Positions 26,261 through 35,740 are shown, numbered from the stretch's first letter. The stretch is 64,000 bases of DNA from Pseudanabaena sp. UWO311 (GCF_006937785.1 NZ_SJEE01000008.1:94700-158699), one strand, 5' to 3'. The notes: generated by a model from the letters alone, not told the origin. A program made the numbers and translations.

Positions 26261-27742
26261 TTAAATAGAAGATAGTTTATCCGTAATCAACTTATTTGTT
26301 GATTGTGGTTCAGCGCGTCCTTGAGTCTTCTTCATGGTTTGACCGACAAAGAATCCTAGAAGCTTGGTTTTACCAGCCTTGTATTGGTCTACTTCCTTAG
26401 GATTAGCTGCAATGATCTCATCAATGATTTGCTCAAGTTCCGCACCTGCAAGAACAGTTAAGCCTTTAGATGCAACTAAATCCTTGACTGAGCCACCTTT
26501 GATGATGAGTTCAGGCAAGATATCTTTAGCGATTTTGCTGCTGATAGTGCCATCGGTGATTAGTCTGATCATCTCTCCTAGAACTGTAGGCGTAAGAGCA
26601 ATATCGGCAATCTTGAGTTTGTTCTCATTGAGATAGGCTGTCACATCACCCATTACCCAGTTAAAGACTTGCTTTGGTTCCGCACCTGTGAGAATCGTTG
26701 CATCAAAGAATTCGGCAATACTGCGATCGTCGGCAATTAGAGCTGCATCGTAGGGAGTCAAGCCAAATTCGTCGCGATAACGCTTGCGATGAGCGGATGG
26801 GAGCGTGGGAAGTTCTGAACGATATTGCGCTAAAGTAATCAATGGAACTTCGAGCGCCATCAGGTCTGGCTCTGGGAAATAGCGATAATCACTTGCACCT
26901 TCTTTGGATCGCATACTGATTGTGCGTTGAGTATTTTCTTCCCAAAGACGGGTTTCTTGTTTGATGATCTCACTACCAGTCTCAAGAGCTTCTACTTGAC
27001 GATTAATTTCAAAATCGATCGCTCTTTGGATCGCGTTGAAGGAGTTCATATTTTTGATTTCTACCTTCGTGCCAAATTTCTCACGCCCAACAGGACGGAC
27101 AGAGATATTCACATCACAACGTAGTGATCCTTCTTGCATGTTGCCATCGCAAACGCCAAGATAGCGCATAATCCGCCTTAGTTCTTGCGCATAGGCAGCA
27201 GCTTCTGCACCCGATCTCATATCTGGCTCAGAGACAATTTCGCATAAAGCGACACCTGTGCGATTGAAATCCACTAATGAGTGACTAGACCCTGAAAGGC
27301 GATCGCTACCAGCATGTACTAGTTTTCCTGCATCTTCTTCCATATGCAATCTGGTAATACCAATCCTCTTGGTACTGCCATCTTCTAGTTGAATTTCTAG
27401 CCAACCATGCTCTGCGATCGGCAGATCATATTGTGAGACTTGATAATTTTTGGGAAGGTCAGGATAAAAATATTGTTTGCGATCGAATTTGCTGTGAGGA
27501 GCAATTTGGCAATTGAGGGCTAGTCCAGCTTTGACCGCATATTCCAATACTTTTTCGTTAAGAACTGGCAATACCCCAGGCATACCAAGACAAACAGGAC
27601 AAACATTCGTATTGGGTGGTGCACCAAACTGGGTTGAACAGTTGCAAAAGATTTTTGAGTTTGTGGTCAACTGACAGTGAGTTTCTAAACCAATTACGGC
27701 TTCGTATTGTGTCTTGGTCTTAGTAGGGGCGGTTGCAGTCAT
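26261..27742 (-). CDS. gatB: Asp/Glu-tRNA(Asn/Gln) amidotransferase subunit B
   Basis: 493 residues, normal for GatB. The N-terminal cradle begins near YEAVIGLETHCQL and contains the zinc-site Cys residues (CNCS ... CPVCLGMPG). The C-terminal GatB/YqeY tail domain is complete. With GatA and GatC it converts misacylated Glu-tRNA(Gln) to Gln-tRNA(Gln) using ammonia from GatA; those genes are not in this window. It is monocistronic here, with long hairpin-rich flanks on both sides. Confidence 0.97.
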   Translation of the reverse strand: MTATAPTKTKTQYEAVIGLETHCQLTTNSKIFCNCSTQFGAPPNTNVCPVCLGMPGVLPVLNEKVLEYAVKAGLALNCQIAPHSKFDRKQYFYPDLPKNYQVSQYDLPIAEHGWLEIQLEDGSTKRIGITRLHMEEDAGKLVHAGSDRLSGSSHSLVDFNRTGVALCEIVSEPDMRSGAEAAAYAQELRRIMRYLGVCDGNMQEGSLRCDVNISVRPVGREKFGTKVEIKNMNSFNAIQRAIDFEINRQVEALETGSEIIKQETRLWEENTQRTISMRSKEGASDYRYFPEPDLMALEVPLITLAQYRSELPTLPSAHRKRYRDEFGLTPYDAALIADDRSIAEFFDATILTGAEPKQVFNWVMGDVTAYLNENKLKIADIALTPTVLGEMIRLITDGTISSKIAKDILPELIIKGGSVKDLVASKGLTVLAGAELEQIIDEIIAANPKEVDQYKAGKTKLLGFFVGQTMKKTQGRAEPQSTNKLITDKLSSI

Positions 27743-27853
27743 AACGTATGCGTTTAGGCGAAGTATTTGTAGAGATAAATGACGACTTAGCTGGCTAAGT
27801 CACTATTTATAAAATCTATTATAAATCCTAGCGTTACGAGTTGGCATTTACAG

Positions 27854-27940
27854 CGCTTTGCGCTCAAACCCGAACCAATAATTTTTTAAAAGTGTTGCTT
27901 TGCAACACTTTTAAAAAATTATTGTGGTTCGTTTGAGCGC
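27854..27940. repeat. Nested double hairpin with shared 23-nt arm
   Basis: Outer arms GCGCTCAAACCCGAACC and GGTTCGTTTGAGCGC enclose a perfect inner hairpin (27877-27923, 22-bp stem, TTT loop). The 23 nt at 27854-27876 recur exactly at 61865-61887 after crtB. Confidence 0.85.
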
Positions 27941-27973
27941 AAATTGTTTTACGCTTCCACCAACATCACAAAA

Positions 27974-28624
27974 CTATCTTCCTAATGAAAACAGATAAAA
28001 AACAAGTGTAACCAAAGCAACAAAAAAGTAAACAAGTGTTAGTACTACAGCAATCGTTACAAACAGAAGAAAAATGGGATTCGTTAGAGCCATAGCTTGA
28101 AACGTCAGCACTAAAAGATCCTGAGAGTCGCTTATCAGAGACTTAACTTCTTTTAACTTCTTTGCTAAAAAATACCAATCTTTTAACCGCTGTCCGATCG
28201 CAAATATAAGTTGTCTCTTCTTACCAGACAAAAATTTGCTTGAATCTTTTTCCAAATTGTCTTTTGAGTGGGCTAAAACTTTCTCATGAGCTTCACCGAA
28301 CTCTGCAAAAGTCTGTTGAACTGTTTGGAAATAAGTAGTAATTCTTTCAGGTAAGACGATGATTTCTTTTAGAGTTACATACAGATTTCCGAGGGAATAA
28401 GAAGGCAGACAGACAATTAATGTGACGATAAAAATCCATAGGATATTGACATTGAATCTTTGCCAAAGGAAAAAGGATAGCCAAGCAGCAGATCCAATAT
28501 TAATTATCAATAATACAATAATACTATTGATGGATTGAGCGGCAATTTTTACAGGAAGATGAAGGGCTTTGAGCAATTTATCTTTATAGTTGTTTAGTTG
28601 TAATTGCTTGTCAGGTTGGTTCAT
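27974..28624 (-). CDS. Multi-helix membrane protein of unknown function
   Basis: 216 residues, not a family I recognise. Two hydrophobic segments at about 28-75 and a longer pair at about 165-213 are separated by a charged, Lys-rich helical middle (about 90-150). This layout suggests two hairpins in the membrane with a cytoplasmic helical loop. It starts 8 nt after the stop of the aldolase gene, so the two form an operon, but no metabolic link is visible. Confidence 0.65.
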   Translation of the reverse strand: MNQPDKQLQLNNYKDKLLKALHLPVKIAAQSINSIIVLLIINIGSAAWLSFFLWQRFNVNILWIFIVTLIVCLPSYSLGNLYVTLKEIIVLPERITTYFQTVQQTFAEFGEAHEKVLAHSKDNLEKDSSKFLSGKKRQLIFAIGQRLKDWYFLAKKLKEVKSLISDSQDLLVLTFQAMALTNPIFLLFVTIAVVLTLVYFFVALVTLVFYLFSLGR

Positions 28625-28632
28625 TTTTTTAC

Positions 28633-29529
28633 TTACTTATAGGCTTGACTAGACAGCATTTCAGCATAGGGCGTTTCATGTAAATGGGCTTTACCGATGG
28701 AGCCAAAAAGACTGAGCTTCTCGATAATCACTTCTTGCATAGCCGCGATCGCTTCACCAGCAATCTCCAGCAAATCCTTAGGACTATCACCACAGATTTC
28801 TAACTTGAGCGCTTGCATGTATGCTTGGCGCACCTCTGTATTCACATTAAACTTGCAGACTCCTAATTGAATCGATCGCTGGATCATTTCTGCTGGTAAA
28901 CCTGACGCACCATGCAAAACCAAGGGAATATCAACAAGGCTACGGATCTTTTCGAGGCGGGCAAAATCTAGTTTGGGTGGGTTTTTATATTCTCCATGTA
29001 CATTACCGATGGTCACAGCGATCGCATCAACTTTAGTTTGCTGCACAAACTCAAAGGCTTGAATTGGGTCGGTCATTTTCGCTTCTTTCTCGGCGATCGT
29101 TAGACCATCTTCTGTTCCACTAATTCTACCAATTTCTGCTTCTACAACTGCATGGAATTTATGGGAGAGGGTTGTCATATCTCTTGTAAATTCAAGATTC
29201 TTGTCGTAGGGCATGGGAGAGCCATCTGACATGATCGATCGCACTCCTGCATCTAGAGCCAAGCGAATATCACTTGCCGAAGTACTGTGATCGAGATGAA
29301 TAGAAATCGGTACATTTGCTGATTTAGCAGCTTCGATGCACATTTTTACTAAAGGGAGTTTGCCATAGATGAGAGCACTAGGATGTAATTGCAGCATCGC
29401 AGGACTGCGACTGATTTCAGCAGCATTTACTACAGCTTTTACGCCTTCTAAGTTATAGATATTAAATGCGCCGATCGCATAGGCATTGCGTCTTGCTGTT
29501 TCTAGAAGTTCCTTTGTCGAACTCAACAT
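28633..29529 (-). CDS. Class II ketose-bisphosphate aldolase family protein
   Basis: 298 residues. Zn2+ and catalytic residues of class II aldolases are visible: His78-Leu-Asp80-His81 (catalytic Asp and first Zn ligand), a His in GNVHGEYK, and a His in LVLHGASGLP; EAEIGRISG and NVNTEVRQAY are also typical. It is shorter than and different from the main cyanobacterial FbaA enzyme and is closer to GatY/KbaY/FbaB-like members, so the substrate may be tagatose- or fructose-bisphosphate or another sugar. A membrane protein gene follows 8 nt later. Confidence 0.85.
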   Translation of the reverse strand: MLSSTKELLETARRNAYAIGAFNIYNLEGVKAVVNAAEISRSPAMLQLHPSALIYGKLPLVKMCIEAAKSANVPISIHLDHSTSASDIRLALDAGVRSIMSDGSPMPYDKNLEFTRDMTTLSHKFHAVVEAEIGRISGTEDGLTIAEKEAKMTDPIQAFEFVQQTKVDAIAVTIGNVHGEYKNPPKLDFARLEKIRSLVDIPLVLHGASGLPAEMIQRSIQLGVCKFNVNTEVRQAYMQALKLEICGDSPKDLLEIAGEAIAAMQEVIIEKLSLFGSIGKAHLHETPYAEMLSSQAYK

Positions 29530-29591
29530 AATATAATGGCTTTAAGTTAAAAAATAAATGCAAAATAATCATATAGCGTTTTAATATCTAT

Positions 29592-29644
29592 AAACCCAAA
29601 AGGTAAGAGGCGGCACTTTATGCCGCCTCTTACCTTTTGGGTTT
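29592..29644. repeat. Intergenic perfect hairpin, 24-bp stem
   Basis: 53-nt hairpin with a CTTTA loop and AAACCCAAAA border; the inner core AGAGGCGGCA is shared with the terminator at 36603. It lies upstream of the aldolase gene and downstream of the Rrf2 gene. Confidence 0.88.
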
Positions 29645-29753
29645 TATGAACTAAGCCATCAAAAAGCCGCGATATAGTAAGTCAAAAAATGCTCACTCTA
29701 TCCCGATACATTCGCAGTTTAAATCCCAGCATAGTTAATTCCATGTTGATGGA

Positions 29754-30194
29754 CTAGATGTAATACATGGTTGTCGCGATTTGACGTTGGCGTTGCCGAT
29801 CGCATAAATCTTTTAGTGTGCAGCCATCCAACACATTAGACGCTGACTTTTGCGCTGCTTCCCATACTTCAAGAATTACTGAAAGAGAAGCACTGTCATT
29901 TCCAGATTTACTATTTTTTTCCGAAATTGGATCATAACCTTCAATTCCACGAATGATTTCTAATAGACTGATTTCCCAAGGAGCACGGGCAAGAATATAT
30001 CCACCCTTTGCGCCACGTTGACTTTTGACCAAGCCCTGCCGTTTTAAAGTCGCTAACAATTGTTCTAAATAGCGATCGGGAATATTTTGTTGGGTTGCAA
30101 TTTGACGAATCTGGAGAGGCTGATCGATCGCAAAATGATTAGCTAGCTCAAGCATAGCCAAGATTGCATATTCACTCTTTAAAGAAAGTTCCAC
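29754..30194 (-). CDS. Rrf2 family transcriptional regulator
   Basis: 146 residues from a GTG start. The N-terminal winged helix (MELSLKSEYAILAMLELA, recognition region ... RYLEQLLATLKRQGLVKSQRGAKGGYILA) is typical of Rrf2/IscR. Two Cys remain in the C-terminal part (Cys125 and Cys131, six apart), fewer than the three Fe-S ligands of IscR, so it may sense through two Cys or be a CymR-like regulator without a cluster. Target genes are unknown. The 224-nt upstream region holds an AT-rich stretch and imperfect repeats but no operator I can name. Confidence 0.88.
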   Translation of the reverse strand: MELSLKSEYAILAMLELANHFAIDQPLQIRQIATQQNIPDRYLEQLLATLKRQGLVKSQRGAKGGYILARAPWEISLLEIIRGIEGYDPISEKNSKSGNDSASLSVILEVWEAAQKSASNVLDGCTLKDLCDRQRQRQIATTMYYI

Positions 30195-30385
30195 AACAGA
30201 CCGTAATTCTTGTTTAAAAAATTTTTCTTAACTGAGTCCTATGATACTACGGTATGGCACTGTAAATTTAGAGCAAATATGCTTTAAAACCCAAATATTT
30301 AAAGAGACTGCATATCAGGCGCTTTGACTTTTTGGGGTTTAAGCTTTCTTTTTCTGTGCTAATTAGCAATCTCCAATCATGATCA

Positions 30386-30420
30386 AAAAAAAGAGTTGCG
30401 CAAAGCGCAACTCTTTTTTT
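30386..30420 (-). terminator. Terminator after the secreted SH3-like gene
   Basis: Stem of about 16 bp with GAGTTGCGC core and AAA loop, flanked by long A and T runs. It overlaps the stop codon of the minus-strand gene. Confidence 0.8.
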
Positions 30421-30871
30421 ACTTAACTACTGGTCGAATAAATCGACTATTAGCCCTTACATAACATGCTCCTTCTGATGAAAATCCATCACGAACTGGC
30501 ATCCAAGGTCTACCATTTTGATCGCGTGGATTTATTAAAACTTCATCAGATCCACCCCGATAGATTTGTACTTCTAAAATATCATTGGCTAAATAAGTAC
30601 GTTTTACAGGACTGTCTATACTTGGCTCTTGACGACAATTGAGGCTATCAACAACTACTTGCCAGAGCGAACCAGTCCCATATCTAGATGCTCTTTGCGC
30701 TTGTACGTTAGTTTCATTTCTAGAGTAGTTGCCTTGTCTATCTGGGACGGCAACTTGAGCTTGGACTGCGGCGGCTGGTAATAATGTCGCTGGCAGGACA
30801 GCAAGTAGCAGCATAGAATGTTTCAGGGATATAGAAAAAGTATTTAAACAAGTATTTAAAAAGTTATTCAT
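30419..30871 (-). CDS. Secreted SH3-like protein
   Basis: The ATG at 30871 (MNNFLN) or the one at 30892 may be the start; the shorter gives 150 residues. A hydrophobic signal segment (MLLLAVLPATLLPAAAVQA) ends with an AxA cleavage site. The mature part contains VVDSLNCRQEPSIDSPV, the typical opening of a bacterial SH3-like (SH3b) domain, and two Cys that could pair. It is divergent from xseA. Periplasmic or cell-wall binding is likely; the ligand is unknown. Confidence 0.7.
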   Translation of the reverse strand: MNNFLNTCLNTFSISLKHSMLLLAVLPATLLPAAAVQAQVAVPDRQGNYSRNETNVQAQRASRYGTGSLWQVVVDSLNCRQEPSIDSPVKRTYLANDILEVQIYRGGSDEVLINPRDQNGRPWMPVRDGFSSEGACYVRANSRFIRPVVK

Positions 30872-30906
30872 ATTATGAGGAGATTGCGGCATGGGCAGTA
30901 GGTTGT

Positions 30907-32121
30907 ATGAACGTTTCTAAGGATGCGATGACTGTAGCTAATTTGACGCAGGCGATTATGCTTTTGTTGCGGGACGAAATTGGCATTGTGCGAGTTACAG
31001 GGGAAATATCAGGCTTCACCACAGCTGCCTCTGGTCATCGCTATTTTACCCTTAAGGATGAGTCAGCTCAGATCGATTGTGTGATGTGGGCAAGCCGCAC
31101 TTTATCATTTCGACCTAAAAGTGGAATGCAAGTTGTCATCCAAGGTCGTTTGACAGTTTATGCCCCCCGTGGCAAATATCAGATTGATTGCGATCGCATG
31201 ACTGCCGCAGGGCAGGGCGATCTCTATCTTGCCTTTGCTGCACTCAAAGAAGCACTCGCAGAGAGGGGATATTTTGACCCAGACCGAAAACGGGGTATTC
31301 CAGCTTTTCCGCTCAAAATTGGGGTTGTCACTTCACCGACAGGAGCCGTGATTCAGGATATTCTCAGTACATTAAATAGGCGATCGCCCCATTGCGAGAT
31401 TTATCTATGTCCCGCGACCGTTCAGGGAGAAAATGCCCCAGAAGAGATTGCGTCAGCCATTAAAGCTTTACAGAATACCGATGCCGATGTGCTAATCGTC
31501 GGTCGTGGTGGTGGCTCGATTGAGGATCTTTGGGCGTTTAATACCTTACCTGTTGCTGAAGCAATCTATAATTCGCAAATTCCGATTATTTCTGCTGTTG
31601 GACATGAAACCGACTTTACGATCGCGGATTTTGTCGCTGATTTACGCGCAGCCACACCAACGGCAGCAGCAGAACTAGTATCTCAATATGATCGCGATAC
31701 CCTATGGCAACAGATTATTGCTTGGGAAAATCTACTAAATCGCTCTGCCCAACTAGCAATCCAGAATTACGATCAACGACTTAATAAAATTACCAATAGC
31801 TATGCTTTGCAGAATTTTAGCGATCGCCTACATGATCGCGCCCAACAGTTAGATGAAGCCGAACGTGAAATGAAAAAGTCTCTCGTTCGTCATTTGCATC
31901 AATCCAAAACTAAACTTGACGGTATAACTGCCCATCTGCGATCGCTACATCCACTATCACCATTACAACGAGGTTTTGCTTTGTTGCGTTCAGGCGATCG
32001 CTTACTTAGCAATGATGATTCGCTCACTGAATTTGATAAAGTGGAAATCGTGCGGCGCTCAGAAATAGCCCAAGCCAAGATTGAGAAAGTAATCGATAAA
32101 GTATATGACCGAACCGAATAA
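30907..32121 (+). CDS. xseA: Exodeoxyribonuclease VII large subunit
   Basis: 404 residues. An N-terminal OB-fold (GEISGFTTAASGHRYFTLKD) is followed by the catalytic domain with VTSPTGAVIQDIL, GRGGGSIEDLWAFN and SAVGHETDFTIADF, then a coiled coil and a short C-terminal segment LSPLQRGFALL. With XseB it degrades single-stranded DNA. An inner ATG at 30928 has an AAGGA just before it and could be the true start. It overlaps xseB by 17 nt, as expected for an operon. Confidence 0.96.
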   Translation: MNVSKDAMTVANLTQAIMLLLRDEIGIVRVTGEISGFTTAASGHRYFTLKDESAQIDCVMWASRTLSFRPKSGMQVVIQGRLTVYAPRGKYQIDCDRMTAAGQGDLYLAFAALKEALAERGYFDPDRKRGIPAFPLKIGVVTSPTGAVIQDILSTLNRRSPHCEIYLCPATVQGENAPEEIASAIKALQNTDADVLIVGRGGGSIEDLWAFNTLPVAEAIYNSQIPIISAVGHETDFTIADFVADLRAATPTAAAELVSQYDRDTLWQQIIAWENLLNRSAQLAIQNYDQRLNKITNSYALQNFSDRLHDRAQQLDEAEREMKKSLVRHLHQSKTKLDGITAHLRSLHPLSPLQRGFALLRSGDRLLSNDDSLTEFDKVEIVRRSEIAQAKIEKVIDKVYDRTE

Positions 32122-32335
32122 ATCGCCAAAGAAACCAAAAGAACCTAAAGATCTCCCCTTTGAAGCCCAAATGCAGCGACTCGAAGAAATTGTGGGAATT
32201 CTTGACGATGGGGAAACTGCTCTAGATGAGATGCTTGCTCTCTATGAAGAAGGCATGAAGCGATCGCAATATTGCCGTGAATATTTGGAAAAAGCTGAAC
32301 AGAAAGTTACCCTAATTCAAAGTCAAAATCCCTAA
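32105..32335 (+). CDS. xseB: Exodeoxyribonuclease VII small subunit
   Basis: 76 residues with the signature FEAQMQRLEEIVGILDDGE and a C-terminal coiled helix of the XseB family. It forms the helical partner of XseA. The start lies inside xseA (17-nt overlap). Its TAA stop overlaps the stop codon of the convergent diguanylate cyclase gene, so there is no intergenic space and no separate terminator. Confidence 0.95.
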   Translation: MTEPNKSPKKPKEPKDLPFEAQMQRLEEIVGILDDGETALDEMLALYEEGMKRSQYCREYLEKAEQKVTLIQSQNP

Positions 32336-32973
32336 AAGCTATTAAACTGGCGAAAGTCCGAATGAGTACGAATGCATGGTATACCCCCTGAAGAAGAACA
32401 ATCAGCGGGAAAAGCTGAAGGTAAATAACAGGAATGATATTTATTTCTCGCTAAACCCACGACACCCCCTGATAAATGTTTTGCAGCAATAACTGCTTCA
32501 CCTGCGGAAGTATATAAATCTTCATAACTGACCCCATCTTCTGGATAAAAAGCAACCCCACAAGATATTGTTAATGGATAATGAACCTCTCCAAGGCTCA
32601 GATCATACATATGAAAAAATCTTCGTAACGGTGGCATATGAGCGAAATTCTTGTTAACAGTTTTACAAATTTGCATAGCTAATGTGACAACTTCTGCCAT
32701 GTTCAAATCGTTTAGAAGAACTGCAAATTCATCTCCTCCAGATCGAAAAACATCAACACCATTTGGTACATTTTGGCTGATTATTTCAGCAATCTGTTTT
32801 AGCTTTTCATCACCTTCAGCATGACCATAGTAATCATTGAAATAGATAAACCCATCGACATCGATTAAGATTAACCCAAACCTTGAATTGTCTCCAGCAT
32901 AATCATTAAAGCAATTTTGTAAAAGTTTTCGATTTTTCAATCCAGTCAATCCATCACGATCTGAGTCAGTCAT
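32332..32973 (-). CDS. Stand-alone GGDEF diguanylate cyclase
   Basis: 213 residues, essentially only a GGDEF domain: DGLTGLKNRKLL, the metal-binding LIDVDGFIYFNDYYGH, and an intact RSGGDEFAVLL. It should make c-di-GMP from two GTP. No RxxD inhibitory site is visible upstream of the GGDEF motif, and there is no sensor or membrane domain, so regulation must come from elsewhere. A Uma2 gene lies 26 nt upstream on the same strand. The C-terminus extends past the usual domain with a Ser/Cys-rich tail. Confidence 0.9.
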   Translation of the reverse strand: MTDSDRDGLTGLKNRKLLQNCFNDYAGDNSRFGLILIDVDGFIYFNDYYGHAEGDEKLKQIAEIISQNVPNGVDVFRSGGDEFAVLLNDLNMAEVVTLAMQICKTVNKNFAHMPPLRRFFHMYDLSLGEVHYPLTISCGVAFYPEDGVSYEDLYTSAGEAVIAAKHLSGGVVGLARNKYHSCYLPSAFPADCSSSGGIPCIRTHSDFRQFNSF

Positions 32974-32999
32974 CCCAAGTAATATCCTGCTTATAAAAT

Positions 33000-33581
33000 C
33001 TAGAAAATATCGTCAACTGCGATCGCAACATCAGGCAGCATTAACAAATTAATTATTTCCCCTTTTTCATAAATTTGTACTTGCTGATAGCCAGTCTCGC
33101 TAGGTTGTCGATGCACCTCAAATACCTGTGCTTCCAAATTTGCAATCCAAAGTTCAGGAATTCCTGCTTTGGCATAAATAATAGCCTTGACTTCGCGGTC
33201 GTACTTCAGTGTTGAATCTGCTACTTCGATCAGCAAAAAAACTTCCGAGGGAATGGGTAAACTTTCGACATAAAAATCCTCGCGCCAATACAGGATCGCA
33301 ATATCGGGCTGTGGTTCAGAATGAGTATTGATCCGAATTGAGTTTTGAATGGAGATAATCGCTTGGTTACCAACAAGCCCTGCAAATATTCTGTTGAGGC
33401 GATTAATGCTACCAGAGTGCTTTGCTCCAATCGGGGACATTTCGATTATTTCTCCTTCAATTAACTCTGTCCGTTGCTCTATGCCTAAAATGCCAACCTC
33501 TCCCATTTTGTAATATTGGTCAACGGTGAAGCGGTGCTTAGTTGGAGCTTTTGGTATTGTAGAGTCTGCGATCGCAACCAT
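33000..33581 (-). CDS. Uma2 family (DUF820) PD-(D/E)xK-like protein
   Basis: 193 residues of the Uma2/DUF820 family, which is strongly expanded in cyanobacteria. Presumed active-site residues are present: PDIAIL (Asp), LLIEVADST (Glu), YDREVKAIIYAKAGIPELWI (Lys and Tyr). The fold is of the restriction-endonuclease type, but no cellular role is established. It is followed 26 nt later by the GGDEF gene. It differs strongly from the two other Uma2 copies in this window. Confidence 0.88.
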   Translation of the reverse strand: MVAIADSTIPKAPTKHRFTVDQYYKMGEVGILGIEQRTELIEGEIIEMSPIGAKHSGSINRLNRIFAGLVGNQAIISIQNSIRINTHSEPQPDIAILYWREDFYVESLPIPSEVFLLIEVADSTLKYDREVKAIIYAKAGIPELWIANLEAQVFEVHRQPSETGYQQVQIYEKGEIINLLMLPDVAIAVDDIF

Positions 33582-33683
33582 AACTGGCTATCCTCGACTG
33601 TAAGATTATCTATTAGTATAGTAATTTACTAGCTGTTTAAACGAAGTCAAAACCATTTCCCAAACACAAACTTTTTCAAAAAT

Positions 33684-33833
33684 ATGGCTCATAAAGGCAA
33701 TAAATCTTTTTTACCTAGCAAAGATTGTGTAGTATGTGGCAAGCCATTTACATGGCGCAAAAAATGGGAAAGGTGTTGGGATGAAGTTAAATATTGTAGC
33801 GATCGCTGTCGCAAACAAAATGGGAATAGTTAA
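33684..33833 (+). CDS. DUF2256 small zinc-ribbon-like protein
   Basis: A 49-residue gene. It begins [15 protein letters not shown] and contains [28 protein letters not shown], the hallmark of DUF2256: Cys15, Cys18, Cys31, Cys38 and Cys42 could bind zinc. In other bacteria these genes often lie near photolyase- or cryptochrome-related genes; none is seen here. The stop is followed by a perfect hairpin. Function unknown. Confidence 0.85.
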   Translation: MAHKGNKSFLPSKDCVVCGKPFTWRKKWERCWDEVKYCSDRCRKQNGNS

Positions 33834-33840
33834 AATATTG

Positions 33841-33877
33841 ATCAGGGAAGGTGGCGCAAAGCGCCACCTTCCCTGAT
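33841..33877. repeat. Intergenic perfect hairpin, 17-bp stem
   Basis: Palindrome with a GGCGC-AAA-GCGCC core just after the DUF2256 stop and 44 nt before the subtilase start. No T-tract. Confidence 0.85.
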
Positions 33878-33920
33878 ACTTTCAAAGCTATTGAGGACTG
33901 GAGATCAATGTCTTAGGGTT

Positions 33921-35738
33921 ATGAAAAAATTTCTGCTCTCATGCTTATTTTTTGTGGGTTTATTTTGGGCGCTCTCCACCTATCAAGGGTTGGCAGTCCA
34001 AGGTAAATATGACTCAATGGTATTGAACTTTCGTGATAACTTATCCCCCGCTCAAGTCGAGCGTGAACTAAAGGCGATCGCCGCAAAATATGGAATTGAG
34101 CCAAAATTTAATAGCCCCTTTTCTAAATCCGAAAACCTATATGTGGTCAAAGGCGATGCTCAAGTCCTCGAAAAGCTCAAACAGTCAGAAGAACTTCGTA
34201 ACTTGACCGAATATGTCGAAGCCAATTATGTCTATTCGATGGAATTTATCGGTGACTCCACTCCCAATGATCCGATGTATAAGGAGCAGTGGAATTTAAA
34301 AGCGATCGAAGTGGAAAAGGCTTGGCAAAAGACTAAAGGTAAGGGAATCACAGTTGCTGTCATCGATACGGGCGTAAGCAAAGTTGATGACCTCAAAAAC
34401 ACTAATTTTGTCAAAGGATACGACTTTGTTAATGATCGCGAAGACGCTAGTGATGACAATGGGCATGGAACTCACGTCGCTGGTACGATCGCCCAATCGA
34501 CGAATAATAATTTTGGGGTAGCTGGTATTGCCTACGAAGCGAACATCATGCCGCTCAAAGTGCTGTCAGGTTCAGGTGGTGGCACAGTTTCCGATATTGC
34601 CGAAGCGATTATCTTTGCCGCAGACAATGGCGCAAATGTGATCAATATGAGCCTTGGTGGTGGTGGCGAAAGCAAACTCATGCAAGATGCGATCGACTAT
34701 GCCTATAAGAAAGGTGTGGTAATTGTAGCGGCGGCGGGTAATTCTAATCGTAATGCAGCTTTTTATCCAGCTCGCTATCCTAAAGTAATTGCCGTATCCG
34801 CCACTGGTTCGACTGGCGAAAAAGCTCCCTATTCAAATTATGGCGCTGGTATCGATGTGGCGGCTCCAGGTGGTGCGATCGTAAGGGGTAAAAACGGCGA
34901 GAAAGGTAATGATTCGGGTGGTATTTTGCAAAATACAATTGATCCGAAAACGAAGCAATCCGTATTTAGTTCTTTCCAAGGAACAAGTATGGCATCTCCT
35001 CACGTTGCGGGTGTCGTCGCCTTGATCGAAGCTTCGGGCGTCAAAGATCCTGAGAAAGTGTTTCAAATCCTCAAACAGTCTTCGCGCAAAGTTACCGATG
35101 ATACGCTTAATTACTACGGTGCTGGACATTTGAATGCGGCGGCAGCAGTAAATCTTGCGTCACAGGGGCAATTGGGAATTCCCGATTTCTTGCGCTGGGC
35201 GCGGGACAACGGTTACTTGAGTCCCAGATTTTGGGTTGATGGCGGTGCGATCGCACTAATCCCCAAACTAATTATGATGATTGGTTCCTATCTATTGGCA
35301 TGGCTACTTAATCGCTGGTTCCCATTCCGTTGGAATTGGTCATTTAATAATGGCGTTTTCTTTGGCGGTGCAGGTTTATTCTTTTTGCGAGGTTTCTATC
35401 TATTCGATATTACCCAACTTCCCTTCCGTATAGCAGGAAGCTCTTTACCTGAATTAGGAAATGCTTTTTCTAATACAAATGCCCTGAATCCAATTACCGC
35501 AAGTGTACTTTTACCGCTTGGCTTATTGCTGGTTTTGTTAGGACATCCACAATGGAAATGGTTTGCGATTGGTTCAGCGATCGGTACTTCCGCTTGCTTA
35601 GCAACTAGTGCGGTACTTGCTCCACAAATGATGTGGATTGGCAGTGGAATGCCTGCGATCGCATTTCTCAGCGTTAACTCGCTACTTTGTTTTGGATTTG
35701 CCTATCTATCGATTAAATCAGAGACTTCTCCCTTATAA
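33921..35738 (+). CDS. Membrane-anchored subtilisin-like (S8) protease
   Basis: 605 residues from the ATG at 33921. A signal peptide (1-27) is followed by an I9-like propeptide (about 30-108) and an S8 catalytic domain with Asp149 (VAVIDTG), His182 (NGHGTHVAG), Asn274 (AAGNSN) and Ser356 (GTSMASPH). The last 170 residues hold about four hydrophobic helices, which is unusual for a subtilase and would anchor it in a membrane, with the catalytic domain on the periplasmic or lumenal side. All triad residues are present, so activity is expected. No substrate or partner is evident. Confidence 0.92.
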   Translation: MKKFLLSCLFFVGLFWALSTYQGLAVQGKYDSMVLNFRDNLSPAQVERELKAIAAKYGIEPKFNSPFSKSENLYVVKGDAQVLEKLKQSEELRNLTEYVEANYVYSMEFIGDSTPNDPMYKEQWNLKAIEVEKAWQKTKGKGITVAVIDTGVSKVDDLKNTNFVKGYDFVNDREDASDDNGHGTHVAGTIAQSTNNNFGVAGIAYEANIMPLKVLSGSGGGTVSDIAEAIIFAADNGANVINMSLGGGGESKLMQDAIDYAYKKGVVIVAAAGNSNRNAAFYPARYPKVIAVSATGSTGEKAPYSNYGAGIDVAAPGGAIVRGKNGEKGNDSGGILQNTIDPKTKQSVFSSFQGTSMASPHVAGVVALIEASGVKDPEKVFQILKQSSRKVTDDTLNYYGAGHLNAAAAVNLASQGQLGIPDFLRWARDNGYLSPRFWVDGGAIALIPKLIMMIGSYLLAWLLNRWFPFRWNWSFNNGVFFGGAGLFFLRGFYLFDITQLPFRIAGSSLPELGNAFSNTNALNPITASVLLPLGLLLVLLGHPQWKWFAIGSAIGTSACLATSAVLAPQMMWIGSGMPAIAFLSVNSLLCFGFAYLSIKSETSPL

Positions 35739-35740
35739 GC

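Noticed and set aside
30195..30418. Possible Rrf2 operator upstream of the regulator gene
   Set aside because: Only loose AT-rich symmetry is visible; no consensus could be matched by eye.
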